DNA from: an uncultured Gammaproteobacteria bacterium
GTDB taxonomy: Bacteria; Pseudomonadota; Gammaproteobacteria; CAKMZV01
Length of the DNA stretch: 60,112 nucleotides
Reading direction: 5' to 3'
NCBI GenBank assembly: GCA_929200535.1
Contig: CAKMZV010000011.1
Coordinates: 1-60,112 of the forward strand
The notes beneath the pieces were generated by a model. The model did no database searches. It was not told the origin of the DNA and saw only the letters and a list, made by a program, of their open reading frames with translations. The translations under genes were made by a program, and so were the position numbers. This document shows positions 27,000 through 33,708 of the stretch, piece by piece (position 1 is the first letter of the stretch; every line of letters starts with the position of its first letter).

Positions 27000-27035
27000 C
27001 TCGTTCCCAACTATAAATGGGAACGAGTTTTATAT
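27000..27035 (+). terminator. Rho-independent terminator after SnoaL-like gene
   Basis: CTCGTTCCCA and TGGGAACGAG form a 10-bp perfect stem with an 8-base loop, followed by TTTTATAT. It lies 41 bp after the stop. The stem sequence resembles the CGTGGGAA palindromes at 33174 and 34571. Confidence 0.75.
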
Positions 27036-27089
27036 AACCACCCACCATTGCTCGTTCTCACTCTCCTGCATGGAAATGTAAAAGGTTAA

Positions 27090-27209
27090 GGGACAGGCTA
27101 CTTTTTATGGTATGATTTTCATTTTTTATTATCAAGAAGATAACCACAATGCCCCATATACCAAGAGGAGAAACTCAAGATGAAATTTATACGAAAAGTA
27201 GCCTGCCCC
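27090..27209. repeat. AGGCTACTTTT hairpin element 2 (120 bp)
   Basis: The best-preserved copy: GGGACAGGCTACTTTT at the left, AAAAGTAGCCTGCCCC at the right, a near-perfect terminal inverted repeat. The interior is nearly identical to element 1. With element 1 it brackets the terminator and the TetR-SnoaL pair. Confidence 0.8.
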
Positions 27210-27227
27210 TATTATCCAAACCATAAA

Positions 27228-27274
27228 CACAAAATTTACTATGGTACAATTGGGGGTTTAATAAATGGTTATGC
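27228..27274 (+). other. attI/Pc-like copy 3
   Basis: AAATTTACTATGGTACAATT followed by GGGGGTTTAATAAATG and core GTTATGC (27268-27274) aligns with the platform segment upstream of intI and with the copy at 41926. There is no integrase sequence beside it. It appears to act as the promoter region of the next gene. Confidence 0.6.
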
Positions 27275-27300
27275 TACAAAAATCAAAGAAAGGAGAATTT

Positions 27301-28308
27301 ATTCTGTCTAAGAAGATATATTTACTGATATTGCCTTTAATATTGTTTCCATTTGCTACCTCATCATCTGATAGACAAATTGAATGTAACGGAAAAGTTG
27401 TACCGCAAGGTGAAGTCTTTATGAAAAAAACCGGAAATGAATTTCAGTTTGCGTCTAATGGGGCAAATTTAGTCACAGTAGTGGAAGCCATAAGAAAGGA
27501 ATCAAGAATAAAAATAGGAATACCTCAAGCGAGACAGGCAGAAACGGTTACATTTTGTATAAATAGAAAACCTATAATGGGCATTCTAAAGTCTGTATTA
27601 AAGACAAATTATGTTTTGGTTTTCGATGGAAATAATAAAGTTGTTGATGTTTCAGTCCTACAAGAAGGTACTGAGGAGAATACTAATTTACCGAGCACCT
27701 CTCAATTCAATGGAAAAGTTGTGGTGAAGGGGAATGTGGCAAATATATTTCACGTCCCATCTACAGAAAGTAAATATGATATTGAACAATACATTTTGTC
27801 AAGACATCAAGTTTTAGATGGGTTAAATAAGAACCATCCTAAAACAGATTTTAATGCACAAATATCTTTCAGCAGTGCCTTATCAAAGGATCAGCTACTT
27901 GAGGCATTGGAAGATTATGATGTCGTTGTTTCTAATCTTAATACTATCAATGGGGAGTATGTTGGAGGGAATGAAGTAGCTGATGGGATGACTTTACGTG
28001 AGGCCGTTAATAAAGCTGATGCCGCCGAAATAGAATTTCTTAACGTTCACTGTATGGAAGAGGCCACATCGGATCAAACATCAGTTTCTGAAGAATGCAC
28101 TAAAATGAATGCATCACATAATAATATAGGAACCATGTTTTACGGTGCGATGGTCACTGCGAAGCCTGAAAAACTTCAAGCCATTAGAGATAAAAGTAAA
28201 TATGCAAGACTGGTTAACCCTATGTGGAGTGGCGCTGTTAATGATGCACTATCACGCGAGTATAAAGTAAAAAATACTGCTGTACCTTTAATCCCAGAAA
28301 ACAAATAG
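27301..28308 (+). CDS. Exported hypothetical protein with possible STN-like domain
   Basis: About 336-347 residues. In-frame ATGs at 27265 and 27271 lie inside the attI-like core and lack a ribosome site. A good AAGGAG at 27290-27295 precedes ATT at 27301, so the gene may use ATT or CTG (27304), or have lost its ATG. A hydrophobic signal (KKIYLLILPLILFPFAT) follows directly, supporting this start. Residues after it (VTVVEAIRKESRIKIG ... ILKSVLKTNYVLVFDGNNKVVDV) resemble the STN domain of secretins and TonB receptors. The C-terminal half is unrecognised. It is followed 12 bp later by another exported gene. Confidence 0.6.
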   Translation: MLSKKIYLLILPLILFPFATSSSDRQIECNGKVVPQGEVFMKKTGNEFQFASNGANLVTVVEAIRKESRIKIGIPQARQAETVTFCINRKPIMGILKSVLKTNYVLVFDGNNKVVDVSVLQEGTEENTNLPSTSQFNGKVVVKGNVANIFHVPSTESKYDIEQYILSRHQVLDGLNKNHPKTDFNAQISFSSALSKDQLLEALEDYDVVVSNLNTINGEYVGGNEVADGMTLREAVNKADAAEIEFLNVHCMEEATSDQTSVSEECTKMNASHNNIGTMFYGAMVTAKPEKLQAIRDKSKYARLVNPMWSGAVNDALSREYKVKNTAVPLIPENK

Positions 28309-28320
28309 GAGATTTATGCG

Positions 28321-28791
28321 ATGAAAGTTTTGATGACATTGTTTATATTGAGCATTATTTCTGTTAACACAGCAATTGCGAGGGAGGCATGGGCACCAGA
28401 AAATGGGTATTGTTCAGTCAATCAGAGATATGCATATAATAAATTTCGATTTAATGTAGCGGAAGGTACTTTCTCAGAAGATGCAACTTACGAACATGAA
28501 ACACAAGTCTATAATATAGAATTCGCAGATTATGGTGGTAGCTGGAGAAGCAATCTGCCTCGTGCTTATTATGACACGCCTTTCTTAGACGATATTGATA
28601 ACTTCACTATTGGTTCAGCACAAGCCTCAAGTATTAAAAACAATAAAACTTATACAACCTACATGAAATTGAGAAAAGGCAATAATTCTGATTGTCGTGG
28701 CTGTTGTTCTGGACACAGAGGTGTTTGTTTTTCAAATGGTGTTACTTTCTGTTGTGATGGAACTGCTTTACTTTATCAGAAACTTGTGTGA
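28321..28791 (+). CDS. Small exported cysteine-rich protein
   Basis: 156 residues with a clear signal peptide cleaved after AIA (residue 20). The mature protein ends in a cysteine cluster (DCRGCCSGHRGVCFSNG then CCDGT). Similar CCS-x-H-x-G-V-C ... CCDGT tails occur in small secreted bacterial proteins of unknown function. The cysteines are probably disulfide-linked in the periplasm. The upstream exported gene is 12 bp away and the two seem to be an operon. The stop codon overlaps a degenerate attC beginning. Confidence 0.65.
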   Translation: MKVLMTLFILSIISVNTAIAREAWAPENGYCSVNQRYAYNKFRFNVAEGTFSEDATYEHETQVYNIEFADYGGSWRSNLPRAYYDTPFLDDIDNFTIGSAQASSIKNNKTYTTYMKLRKGNNSDCRGCCSGHRGVCFSNGVTFCCDGTALLYQKLV

Positions 28792-28878
28792 ACAAAGGAT
28801 GTGATCAAAGCAAAAACCATTCTACTGTAAGGATAAAAGGTCAGCTCGGACAGCAAAAAGTGGTGTGAGGCGTTAGGC
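28787..28878 (+). other. attC site 4, degenerate
   Basis: The core GTTAGGC at 28872 is good. The inverse core TGTGAAC overlapping the stop codon is poor. The 3' half (CTCGGACAGCAAAAAGTGG) matches the attC at 42525, so this is an attC that has lost symmetry. A further GTTAACG at 28910 may belong to another remnant before hicB. Confidence 0.5.
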
Positions 28879-29068
28879 GTTGCAATTCGTCTGATGCTTG
28901 GTTATTTCGGTTAACGGGACGTTTTTGATGAGGTAGTAAAATGGATGAAGGATAAATCCAGTGTGCAAATTGTTATTGTACAGATGGAACATCCTATATT
29001 ACTGGTGAATGATGTGCCTCATATCAAGAGAAGGAAGTGATGATTATTAAATATTAAAAGGAGTATGT

Positions 29069-29293
29069 ATGATGAAAAAACAATTGACTGCAGTAATTGA
29101 ACGAGAAGGAGATTCTTTTGTGTCATTATGTCCACAGCTTGATATAGCCAGTCAGGGTGATAACATAGAGCAAGCCAAAGCTAATTTAACAGAGGCGATA
29201 GAATTATTTTTTGCAACAGCCTCTAACCAAGAGGTAGCTAAAAGATTGCATAATGAGTTATTTATTACTCAAGTAGAGGTTGCTATTGGGTAG
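29069..29293 (+). CDS. hicB: HicB family antitoxin
   Basis: 74 residues with the HicB partial RNase H fold: QLTAVIEREGDSFVSLCPQLDIASQGDNIEQAKANLTEAIELFF. The pattern x-x-E-x-x-G-x-F-x-S-x-C-P-x-x-D-x-x-x-x-G is diagnostic. HicB neutralises HicA, and its DNA-binding tail, if any, is very short here. It precedes and overlaps the toxin gene by 14 bp. An AAAGGAG Shine-Dalgarno lies upstream. Toxin-antitoxin cassettes are typical stabilisers of large integron arrays. Confidence 0.88.
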   Translation: MMKKQLTAVIEREGDSFVSLCPQLDIASQGDNIEQAKANLTEAIELFFATASNQEVAKRLHNELFITQVEVAIG

Positions 29294-29507
29294 ATTTAGG
29301 AGACTTTCAGGTAAAGAGGTTTGTACAATTTTAGCTAATAATAGTTTTGTTAAAATAAGACAAAAAGGTAGTCACATTATTATGCAAAAAGCTGTTGGCA
29401 ACTCCACAATTACTGTTCCAATTCCTAATCATAAGGAAATAAAAATTGGAACACTTCAATCTATTATTCGTCAATCAGGTATTCCAAGCAATGAATTTGA
29501 AGTGTAA
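29280..29507 (+). CDS. hicA: HicA family mRNA interferase toxin
   Basis: A double-stranded-RNA-binding-like toxin that cleaves mRNA. 75 residues (or 73 from the TTG at 29286). RRLSGKEVCTILANNSFVKIRQKGSHIIMQ shows the HicA pattern, with the catalytic histidine in GSHIIM. VPIPNHKEIKIGTLQSIIRQSGI is the standard C-terminus. Start codons available are TTG at 29280 or 29286, both inside the end of hicB, so the toxin is probably translated by coupling. A 79-bp attC follows. Confidence 0.88.
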   Translation: MLLGRFRRLSGKEVCTILANNSFVKIRQKGSHIIMQKAVGNSTITVPIPNHKEIKIGTLQSIIRQSGIPSNEFEV

Positions 29508-29509
29508 CC

Positions 29510-29588
29510 TCTTAACAAATTATTCCAGCGGACGGCTATCCTTTGACAGGCTTAGGAACCACGCCGTTGCTGGGTTTGGTCGTTATAT
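29510..29588 (+). other. attC site 5 (79 bp, major type)
   Basis: TCTTAAC ... GTTATAT enclosing the core CGGACGGCTATCCTTTGACA and ACGCCGTTGCTGGGTTTGG. It belongs to the group of near-identical 79-bp sites at 35839, 36484, 43458 and 44621. Confidence 0.9.
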
Positions 29589-29607
29589 TCACATCAGAAG
29601 CTAAACT

Positions 29608-29898
29608 ATGTCAGAGACAAGACAAACAGCAGTTCCAACAATTCAAATAGAAAATGATCGAGTTATAGTTACCGAATGGAAATTTCCGCCTGGTGCTGAA
29701 ACAACTTGGCATACCCATGAATATGACTACGTCGTAGTCCCACAAACATCTGGCAAACTATTAATAGAATCGGAATCTGGCGAAAATACTTCGGAACTTA
29801 CGGCCGGGCGTTCATATTCCCGACCAAAAGGGATAAAACACAACGTTATAAACAGCAACGAGTATGAATTTATCTTTATAGAAATAGAGTTAAAATAG
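29608..29898 (+). CDS. Small single-domain cupin protein (cassette)
   Basis: 96 residues forming one cupin barrel. Residues 25-37 (FPPGAETTWHTHE) contain the HxH-type metal ligands of cupin motif 1, and KGIKHNVIN near 75-83 is motif 2 with its histidine. Small cupins are often metal enzymes or sensors, and the substrate is not predictable. The cassette is complete: attC 5 before it and a 53-bp attC after it. Confidence 0.8.
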   Translation: MSETRQTAVPTIQIENDRVIVTEWKFPPGAETTWHTHEYDYVVVPQTSGKLLIESESGENTSELTAGRSYSRPKGIKHNVINSNEYEFIFIEIELK

Positions 29899-29916
29899 CT
29901 TGAATTTACTAAAGAA

Positions 29917-29969
29917 ATATAACCAAGTGCTCTTGTCGGAATCGCTCTCCGCAAAGCGCGGCGTTATAC
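29917..29969 (+). other. attC site 6 (53 bp)
   Basis: ATATAAC and GTTATAC bracket TCGCTCTCCGCAAAGCGCGGC. A short attC of a type different from the 79-bp family, implying that this cassette came from another array. Confidence 0.75.
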
Positions 29970-29984
29970 AAAAACAAGAGAGCT

Positions 29985-30219
29985 GTGAATATCAAACTAC
30001 CGCAACATACACTGGAAACTTCAATCAGTTTAGAAGCTGCACTTAGTCAACGTGAGACAAAAAGAGAATATTTGGATGATCCATTATCTCTCTCAAATCA
30101 CATCATTAATAGAGGCATTACAGTATAAAACAATGTTGATGCAAAAGGCGTGTATGAATTTGTTTCAGTGCCTCCTACTGGATTAACTTTACAGGAAAAT
30201 ACTGGTAAAATGATATAGA
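29985..30219 (+). pseudogene. Remnant of SagB-type nitroreductase cassette
   Basis: The frame from GTG 29985 reads LETSISLEAALSQRETKREY and LDDPLSLSN, which matches the N-terminus of SagB/nitroreductase proteins (SLEEAL-x-x-RRS-x-R-x-Y ... PLSL). A stop at 30126 interrupts it. The same frame then continues GVYEFVSVPPTGLTLQ, resembling the family's later APSAGALYPLE motif. Most of the enzyme is missing. The remnant is cut by the inverted-repeat element at 30222. Confidence 0.5.
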
Positions 30220-30221
30220 AT

Positions 30222-30371
30222 GAGACCTTTGCATAAAAGTATGGCACAAAAAACGTTTTTACTCTTGACGAGTTTACGAGCCTTAGAGTAACAGTATTTG
30301 AAGTGCTTGCGAATAAAAATCGGGGCAATTTTTTGCTTTTTTATTTGTCATATTTTTTGTGCAAAGGTCTC
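30222..30371. mobile_element. GAGACC inverted-repeat element C (150 bp, second interior type)
   Basis: Begins GAGACCTTTGCATAAAAGTA and ends TGTGCAAAGGTCTC; the ends are those of element A but in reversed order. The interior (GTTTTTACTCTTGACGAG ... CTTAGAGTAACAG) is different from elements A, B and D and is shared with the copy at 60003. No coding capacity. Confidence 0.85.
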
Positions 30372-30409
30372 AGTTATGCCGAATACTAAAATAAAAATAG
30401 AAAGCGAAT

Positions 30410-31288
30410 ATGAGCAACAATTCTTGGATAGACAAAAACGAATATCCCTTTCAGTCACGTTTTTTTGATACTCCTGCGGGTCAGATGCACTATGTTGACG
30501 AAGGAAAATCTGATCATGTTATTGTAATGGTGCATGGAAACCCAATCTGGTCTTTCGCTTATCGACATTTGATTAAAGGGCTTTCCGACACATTTAGATG
30601 CATTGCTGTTGATCATATTGGTTTTGGTCTTTCTGATAAACCGGAAAATTGGGATTATCAGGCTGAAAGCCATGCAGAAAACTTGAAAAATCTGCTAGAC
30701 AGCCTGAATATTCAAACATTGACTTTAGTTGTGGAAGATTGGGGCGGTCCGATTGGTTTATCTTATGCTTTGAATTATCCCGATAAAGTGAAATCTTTGG
30801 TTATTATGAACACTTGGTGTTGGTCGGTGAAATACGACCCACATTTTGAAAAATTCAGCAGTTTTATGGGCGGTGCATTAGGGCGTTTTTTAGTGAAGCG
30901 GTTTAATTTTTTTGCACGGGTTGTTCTCAAACAAGCTTTTGGTGACAAATCAAAATTAACAAAGCCTATTCATAGGCATTATCTGAATGCGTTACAAGAA
31001 CCACAAAAACGAAAAGGGTGTTACTCTTTTCCAAAGAGCATAATCGGTGAATCTGCTTGGTTGGATATTTTATGGCAGCAAAAAGAAAAAATAGTTAACA
31101 AACCAGCAATTGTATTTTGGGGAAAGAAAGATATTGCCTTTCGTGATAAGGAACTGGGTATATGGAAAGAATCTTTAACCAATGCTGAATTTTATGAGTT
31201 TGATAATGTGGGGCATTTCCCGCAGGAAGAGATAGGAGTCGAACTCTGCCCAATCATCAATGAGCATGTCAATAAACATTCACCATAA
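30410..31288 (+). CDS. Haloalkane dehalogenase-like alpha/beta hydrolase (cassette)
   Basis: 292 residues, cytoplasmic. The nucleophile position is aspartate (D110 in VVEDWGGPIGL), as in haloalkane dehalogenases rather than serine hydrolases. HGNPIWSF (42-49) supplies the oxyanion and halide-binding residues, W111 follows the nucleophile, and a late GHFPQEE gives the catalytic histidine. Together these are the haloalkane dehalogenase signature, so halide-releasing hydrolysis is plausible, though epoxides or other substrates are possible. The following attC has degenerated ends. Confidence 0.85.
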   Translation: MSNNSWIDKNEYPFQSRFFDTPAGQMHYVDEGKSDHVIVMVHGNPIWSFAYRHLIKGLSDTFRCIAVDHIGFGLSDKPENWDYQAESHAENLKNLLDSLNIQTLTLVVEDWGGPIGLSYALNYPDKVKSLVIMNTWCWSVKYDPHFEKFSSFMGGALGRFLVKRFNFFARVVLKQAFGDKSKLTKPIHRHYLNALQEPQKRKGCYSFPKSIIGESAWLDILWQQKEKIVNKPAIVFWGKKDIAFRDKELGIWKESLTNAEFYEFDNVGHFPQEEIGVELCPIINEHVNKHSP

Positions 31289-31361
31289 TATGGTGCTTTA
31301 GCGGAAGACTATCCTTCGACAGGCTCAGGAACCACGCCGTCGCTGAGTTTGGTCATTAGCA
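31285..31361 (+). other. attC site 7, degenerate major type
   Basis: Retains the major core GACTATCCTTCGACAGGCTC and ACGCCGTCGCTGAGTTTGG, but the inverse core is lost and the core reads ATTAGCA instead of GTTAGCA. It is probably not recombinogenic. Confidence 0.7.
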
Positions 31362-31380
31362 ATAATCAGGAGGAAGTATT

Positions 31381-31515
31381 ATGCAAATTGAAACATGGTT
31401 AACTTTTATCACAGTGGTATTTGTTTTCGCAATAATTCCCGGTCCTACAGTGATATTAGTAATGGGGCAAGCTATCTCATATGGAAGAAAATCGGTAACA
31501 CCTTTGGTTGCTGGG
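31381..31515 (+). pseudogene. 5' fragment of a LysE family exporter gene
   Basis: The frame from ATG 31381 encodes the first transmembrane helix and signature of LysE/RhtB exporters (FVFAIIPGPTVILVMGQAISYG). It then breaks off after PLVAGV at an attC core sequence at 31515. The frame runs on by chance to 31566 through the attC. About three quarters of the gene are missing, presumably lost by recombination at that site. An AGGAGG ribosome site precedes it. A complete LysE paralogue follows at 32030. Confidence 0.75.
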
Positions 31516-31598
31516 GTTAACGGGACTGCGAATGAAATGAACAGTCTTATAAAAATAAATTTTTAATGACTGTTTGCTTATTCGCAGTCCCGTTATAC
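31515..31598 (+). other. attC site 8 (84 bp)
   Basis: GGTTAAC ... GTTATAC with a long palindrome, GGGACTGCGAAT and ATTCGCAGTCCC outside and AACAGTC and GACTGTT inside. It is a sister of attC 3 at 24131. Confidence 0.85.
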
Positions 31599-31629
31599 GT
31601 TCGTGGTTAATTATAAAAAGGAGTTTAAA

Positions 31630-31935
31630 TTGGTTACTTGTTATTTGAAATATGTTATTGACCCATACAAGTTAAAAGAATTCGAGCATTATTCAAAGCT
31701 ATGGATTCCACTTGTAAATAAATATGGTGGTCAGCACCACGGTTATTTTCTGCCTTCAGAAGGCACTAATAATATAGCTTTAGCGTTGTTTACATTTTCA
31801 TCACTTGCTGAATATGAAAAATACCGGGAATTATCCTTTGAAGATCCGGAGTGTATTTCTGCATTCAAATATGCTGAAGAAACAAAATGCATTTGTAGCT
31901 ATGAGCGGAGTTTTTTCAGACCGCTGTTTAAGTAA
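31630..31935 (+). CDS. NIPSNAP-like small protein (cassette)
   Basis: About 101 residues with a ferredoxin-like alpha/beta fold. TTG 31630 is chosen because an AAGGAG lies 6 bp upstream. The longer frame from 31603 runs out of the attC. VTCYLKYVIDPYKLKEFEHY and WIPLVNKYGGQHHGYFLPSEG are typical of NIPSNAP domains. The function of these proteins in bacteria is unknown. They resemble antibiotic-monooxygenase-like dimers. Confidence 0.75.
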   Translation: MVTCYLKYVIDPYKLKEFEHYSKLWIPLVNKYGGQHHGYFLPSEGTNNIALALFTFSSLAEYEKYRELSFEDPECISAFKYAEETKCICSYERSFFRPLFK

Positions 31936-31937
31936 AC

Positions 31938-32011
31938 GTATAACAAGGCGTTGAGGTCGGATAGGCACAAGCTGTGCTCAAAAGCACAACTTGGAACTAT
32001 CGCAATTATGC
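31938..32011 (+). other. attC site 9, partly degenerate
   Basis: GTATAAC at 31938 follows the stop, and GGTCGGATAGGCACAAGCTG pairs in part with the 3' side. The core is ATTATGC rather than GTTATGC. Confidence 0.55.
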
Positions 32012-32029
32012 ATCATAAGAAAAAAACCA

Positions 32030-32626
32030 ATGCTTGAACTAATCATTGCTTTAGTATTTTTTTTATTTCCACTGGCGTACAGCCCTGGTCCGGGAAATAT
32101 GTTTTTTGCTGCAAATGGAGCTAGATTTGGTTTCAAACCCACCGTTCCAGCAAATATTGGTTATCATATTGCAACTTGGATTGTGACTTTCGCCATTGGA
32201 ATTGGATTTGCTGAAGTAGCCAAAAATTACCCAAATTTTTTCTTATATGTTAGTTATGCAGGAATTTTTTATGTTCTATATCTTGCTTGGTTATTTTTTA
32301 AAGCGGGAAGCATAGACAAAGAAATAGCCTCAAGAAAAATAAATTTTTGGGATGGCGTCATACTGTTAGTTTTAAACCCTAAGGCATATGTGATAATTTC
32401 TGCAATGTTTTCTCAATTTCTGGCATTTAATAGCAGTATAGCTTTAATTACATTGATAACAACAATATTTACACTTAATAATTTATTGGCTTTTTGCTTA
32501 TGGGCTTATATTGGTGACCGATTACTCTACCGGTTTAGGAATGCAAAAAATGCAAGAATCCTAAATATTTTTTTCGGTGCACTTTTATTTGGTGTTGCGA
32601 TATGGATGCTTTCCAAACTAAATTAG
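32030..32626 (+). CDS. LysE/RhtB family amino-acid exporter (cassette)
   Basis: 198 residues, about six transmembrane helices. The family signature SPGPGNMFFAANGARFGFK lies near residues 17-35. LysE/RhtB proteins export amino acids or related metabolites from the cytoplasm. ATG 32030 is used rather than the earlier TTG at 31991, because that lies within the attC. The protein ends IWMLSKLN, a normal C-terminus, so this copy looks complete, unlike the fragment at 31381. Confidence 0.88.
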   Translation: MLELIIALVFFLFPLAYSPGPGNMFFAANGARFGFKPTVPANIGYHIATWIVTFAIGIGFAEVAKNYPNFFLYVSYAGIFYVLYLAWLFFKAGSIDKEIASRKINFWDGVILLVLNPKAYVIISAMFSQFLAFNSSIALITLITTIFTLNNLLAFCLWAYIGDRLLYRFRNAKNARILNIFFGALLFGVAIWMLSKLN

Positions 32627-32676
32627 AATTAATATTGCAGCGGACAGTAAACCACCACTGAGTTTGGTCGTTATAA
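32622..32676 (+). other. attC site 10, shortened
   Basis: A deleted version of the major attC. TGCAGCGGACAG joins directly to CCACCACTGAGTTTGGTCG and core GTTATAA at 32670. The central stem and inverse core are lost. Confidence 0.55.
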
Positions 32677-32697
32677 CTTCAAGGAGTCCTGAATGAT

Positions 32698-33141
32698 ATG
32701 AGTATTCTCAACTATTACCAAGTCACAGATGATATTGCATCTTCCGGTCAACCAACTGAGGATCAATTTGATGAAATTGCCAAAGGCGGCTATGAAGTTA
32801 TTATCAACTTGGCAATGCCAGATCATGAGAACTCTATCGCTACCGAAGGTAACATCGTGACATCTCTATGTATGACCTATATTCATATCCCGGTGCCATT
32901 TGATGCACCAAGTGAAGATCATTTTGCAACATTCTCTGGCTATATGGATGCATTAAAAGAAAAAAAAGTTTGGGTGCACTGCGTAGTTAACGCTAGAGTT
33001 TCAGCTTTTTTATTCCGTTATCTACAAAATAATAGAGGGTTTTCAGCAACCGAAGCTAAAACTCCAATTTTGGAACAGTGGATGCCGCAAATGGATGATG
33101 TATGGAAAGCATTCATCAGTAATGCCCGAGAACAGTTATAA
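32698..33141 (+). CDS. DUF442/BLH-like tyrosine phosphatase family protein (cassette)
   Basis: 147 residues. The protein begins with NYYQVTDDIASSGQPTEDQF, the signature of the DUF442 (beta-lactamase-hydrolase-like) phosphatase family. The P-loop-like segment reads VHCVVNARVSAFL. The spacing from Cys to Arg is four residues, not the five of classical CX5R phosphatases; related family members also have H-C-x-x-N-x-R-V. The catalytic activity is therefore uncertain. Roles in sulfide or glutathione metabolism are known for BLH relatives. ATG 32698 has AAGGAG upstream. Confidence 0.75.
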   Translation: MSILNYYQVTDDIASSGQPTEDQFDEIAKGGYEVIINLAMPDHENSIATEGNIVTSLCMTYIHIPVPFDAPSEDHFATFSGYMDALKEKKVWVHCVVNARVSAFLFRYLQNNRGFSATEAKTPILEQWMPQMDDVWKAFISNAREQL

Positions 33142-33173
33142 GCTCGCTGCTACGCCACCAGAGTTACTAAAGC

Positions 33174-33205
33174 TCGCTCGTTCCTATGCTCCTGCGTGGG
33201 AATGA
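33174..33205. repeat. CGTGGGAA-type palindrome
   Basis: GCTCGTTCCTATGCTCCTGC and GTGGGAATGAGC form a hairpin of about 10 bp. It is related to the palindromes at 27000 and 34571 and lies where an attC would be expected. Confidence 0.6.
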
Positions 33206-33235
33206 GCAAAAATTAAAAATTAAAAGGAGAAAACT

Positions 33236-33685
33236 ATGATTGATTTTCATTTAGCACAAATAAATATTGCACAAGCTCGGGATTCAATGGAGTCAGAAAC
33301 GATGAGCGGTTTTGTTAATCGACTCAGTGAGATTAATGCTCTCGCGGATGCTTCTCCCGGTTTTGTATGGAGACTTCAAACAGAAGAGGGCGATGCGACA
33401 TCCATTCAAGCCTTTGATGACCCGATGCTTATTGTAAATATGAGTGTTTGGGAGGATATAGACTCTTTGAAAAATTTTGTCTATAAATCAATGCATATTG
33501 AACTACTCCGTGGTAGCGCCGCTTGGTTTAAAAAAATTAAAAATGTACACCAAGCACTCTGGCGGGTTCCAGTAGGGCATATCCCCTCACTTCAAGAAGG
33601 TAAAGAGAGGCTCGCACTGTTGGAAAAAGTTGGTCCCTGCCAAGAAGTATTCACTTTTGCAAAGCCGATAAAGCCAAATTCTTGA
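33236..33685 (+). CDS. DUF3291 family protein (cassette)
   Basis: 149 residues, cytoplasmic. LAQINIAQARDSMESETMSGFV near the N-terminus, then SPGFVWRLQTEEGDA and NMSVWEDIDSLKNFVYKSMH, are the conserved blocks of DUF3291, a ferredoxin-like fold related to monooxygenase-type dimers. No biochemical function is established. A strong AAAGGAG precedes the ATG. No attC separates it from the next gene (23 bp), so the two could be one cassette. Confidence 0.85.
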   Translation: MIDFHLAQINIAQARDSMESETMSGFVNRLSEINALADASPGFVWRLQTEEGDATSIQAFDDPMLIVNMSVWEDIDSLKNFVYKSMHIELLRGSAAWFKKIKNVHQALWRVPVGHIPSLQEGKERLALLEKVGPCQEVFTFAKPIKPNS

Positions 33686-33708
33686 AAAAACCTGAAAGGT
33701 CTTAATTA

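Noticed and set aside
31503-31566. Extension of the LysE fragment through NGTANEMNSLIKINF
   Set aside because: These codons are attC sequence, also found without LysE at 24131; they are not native protein.
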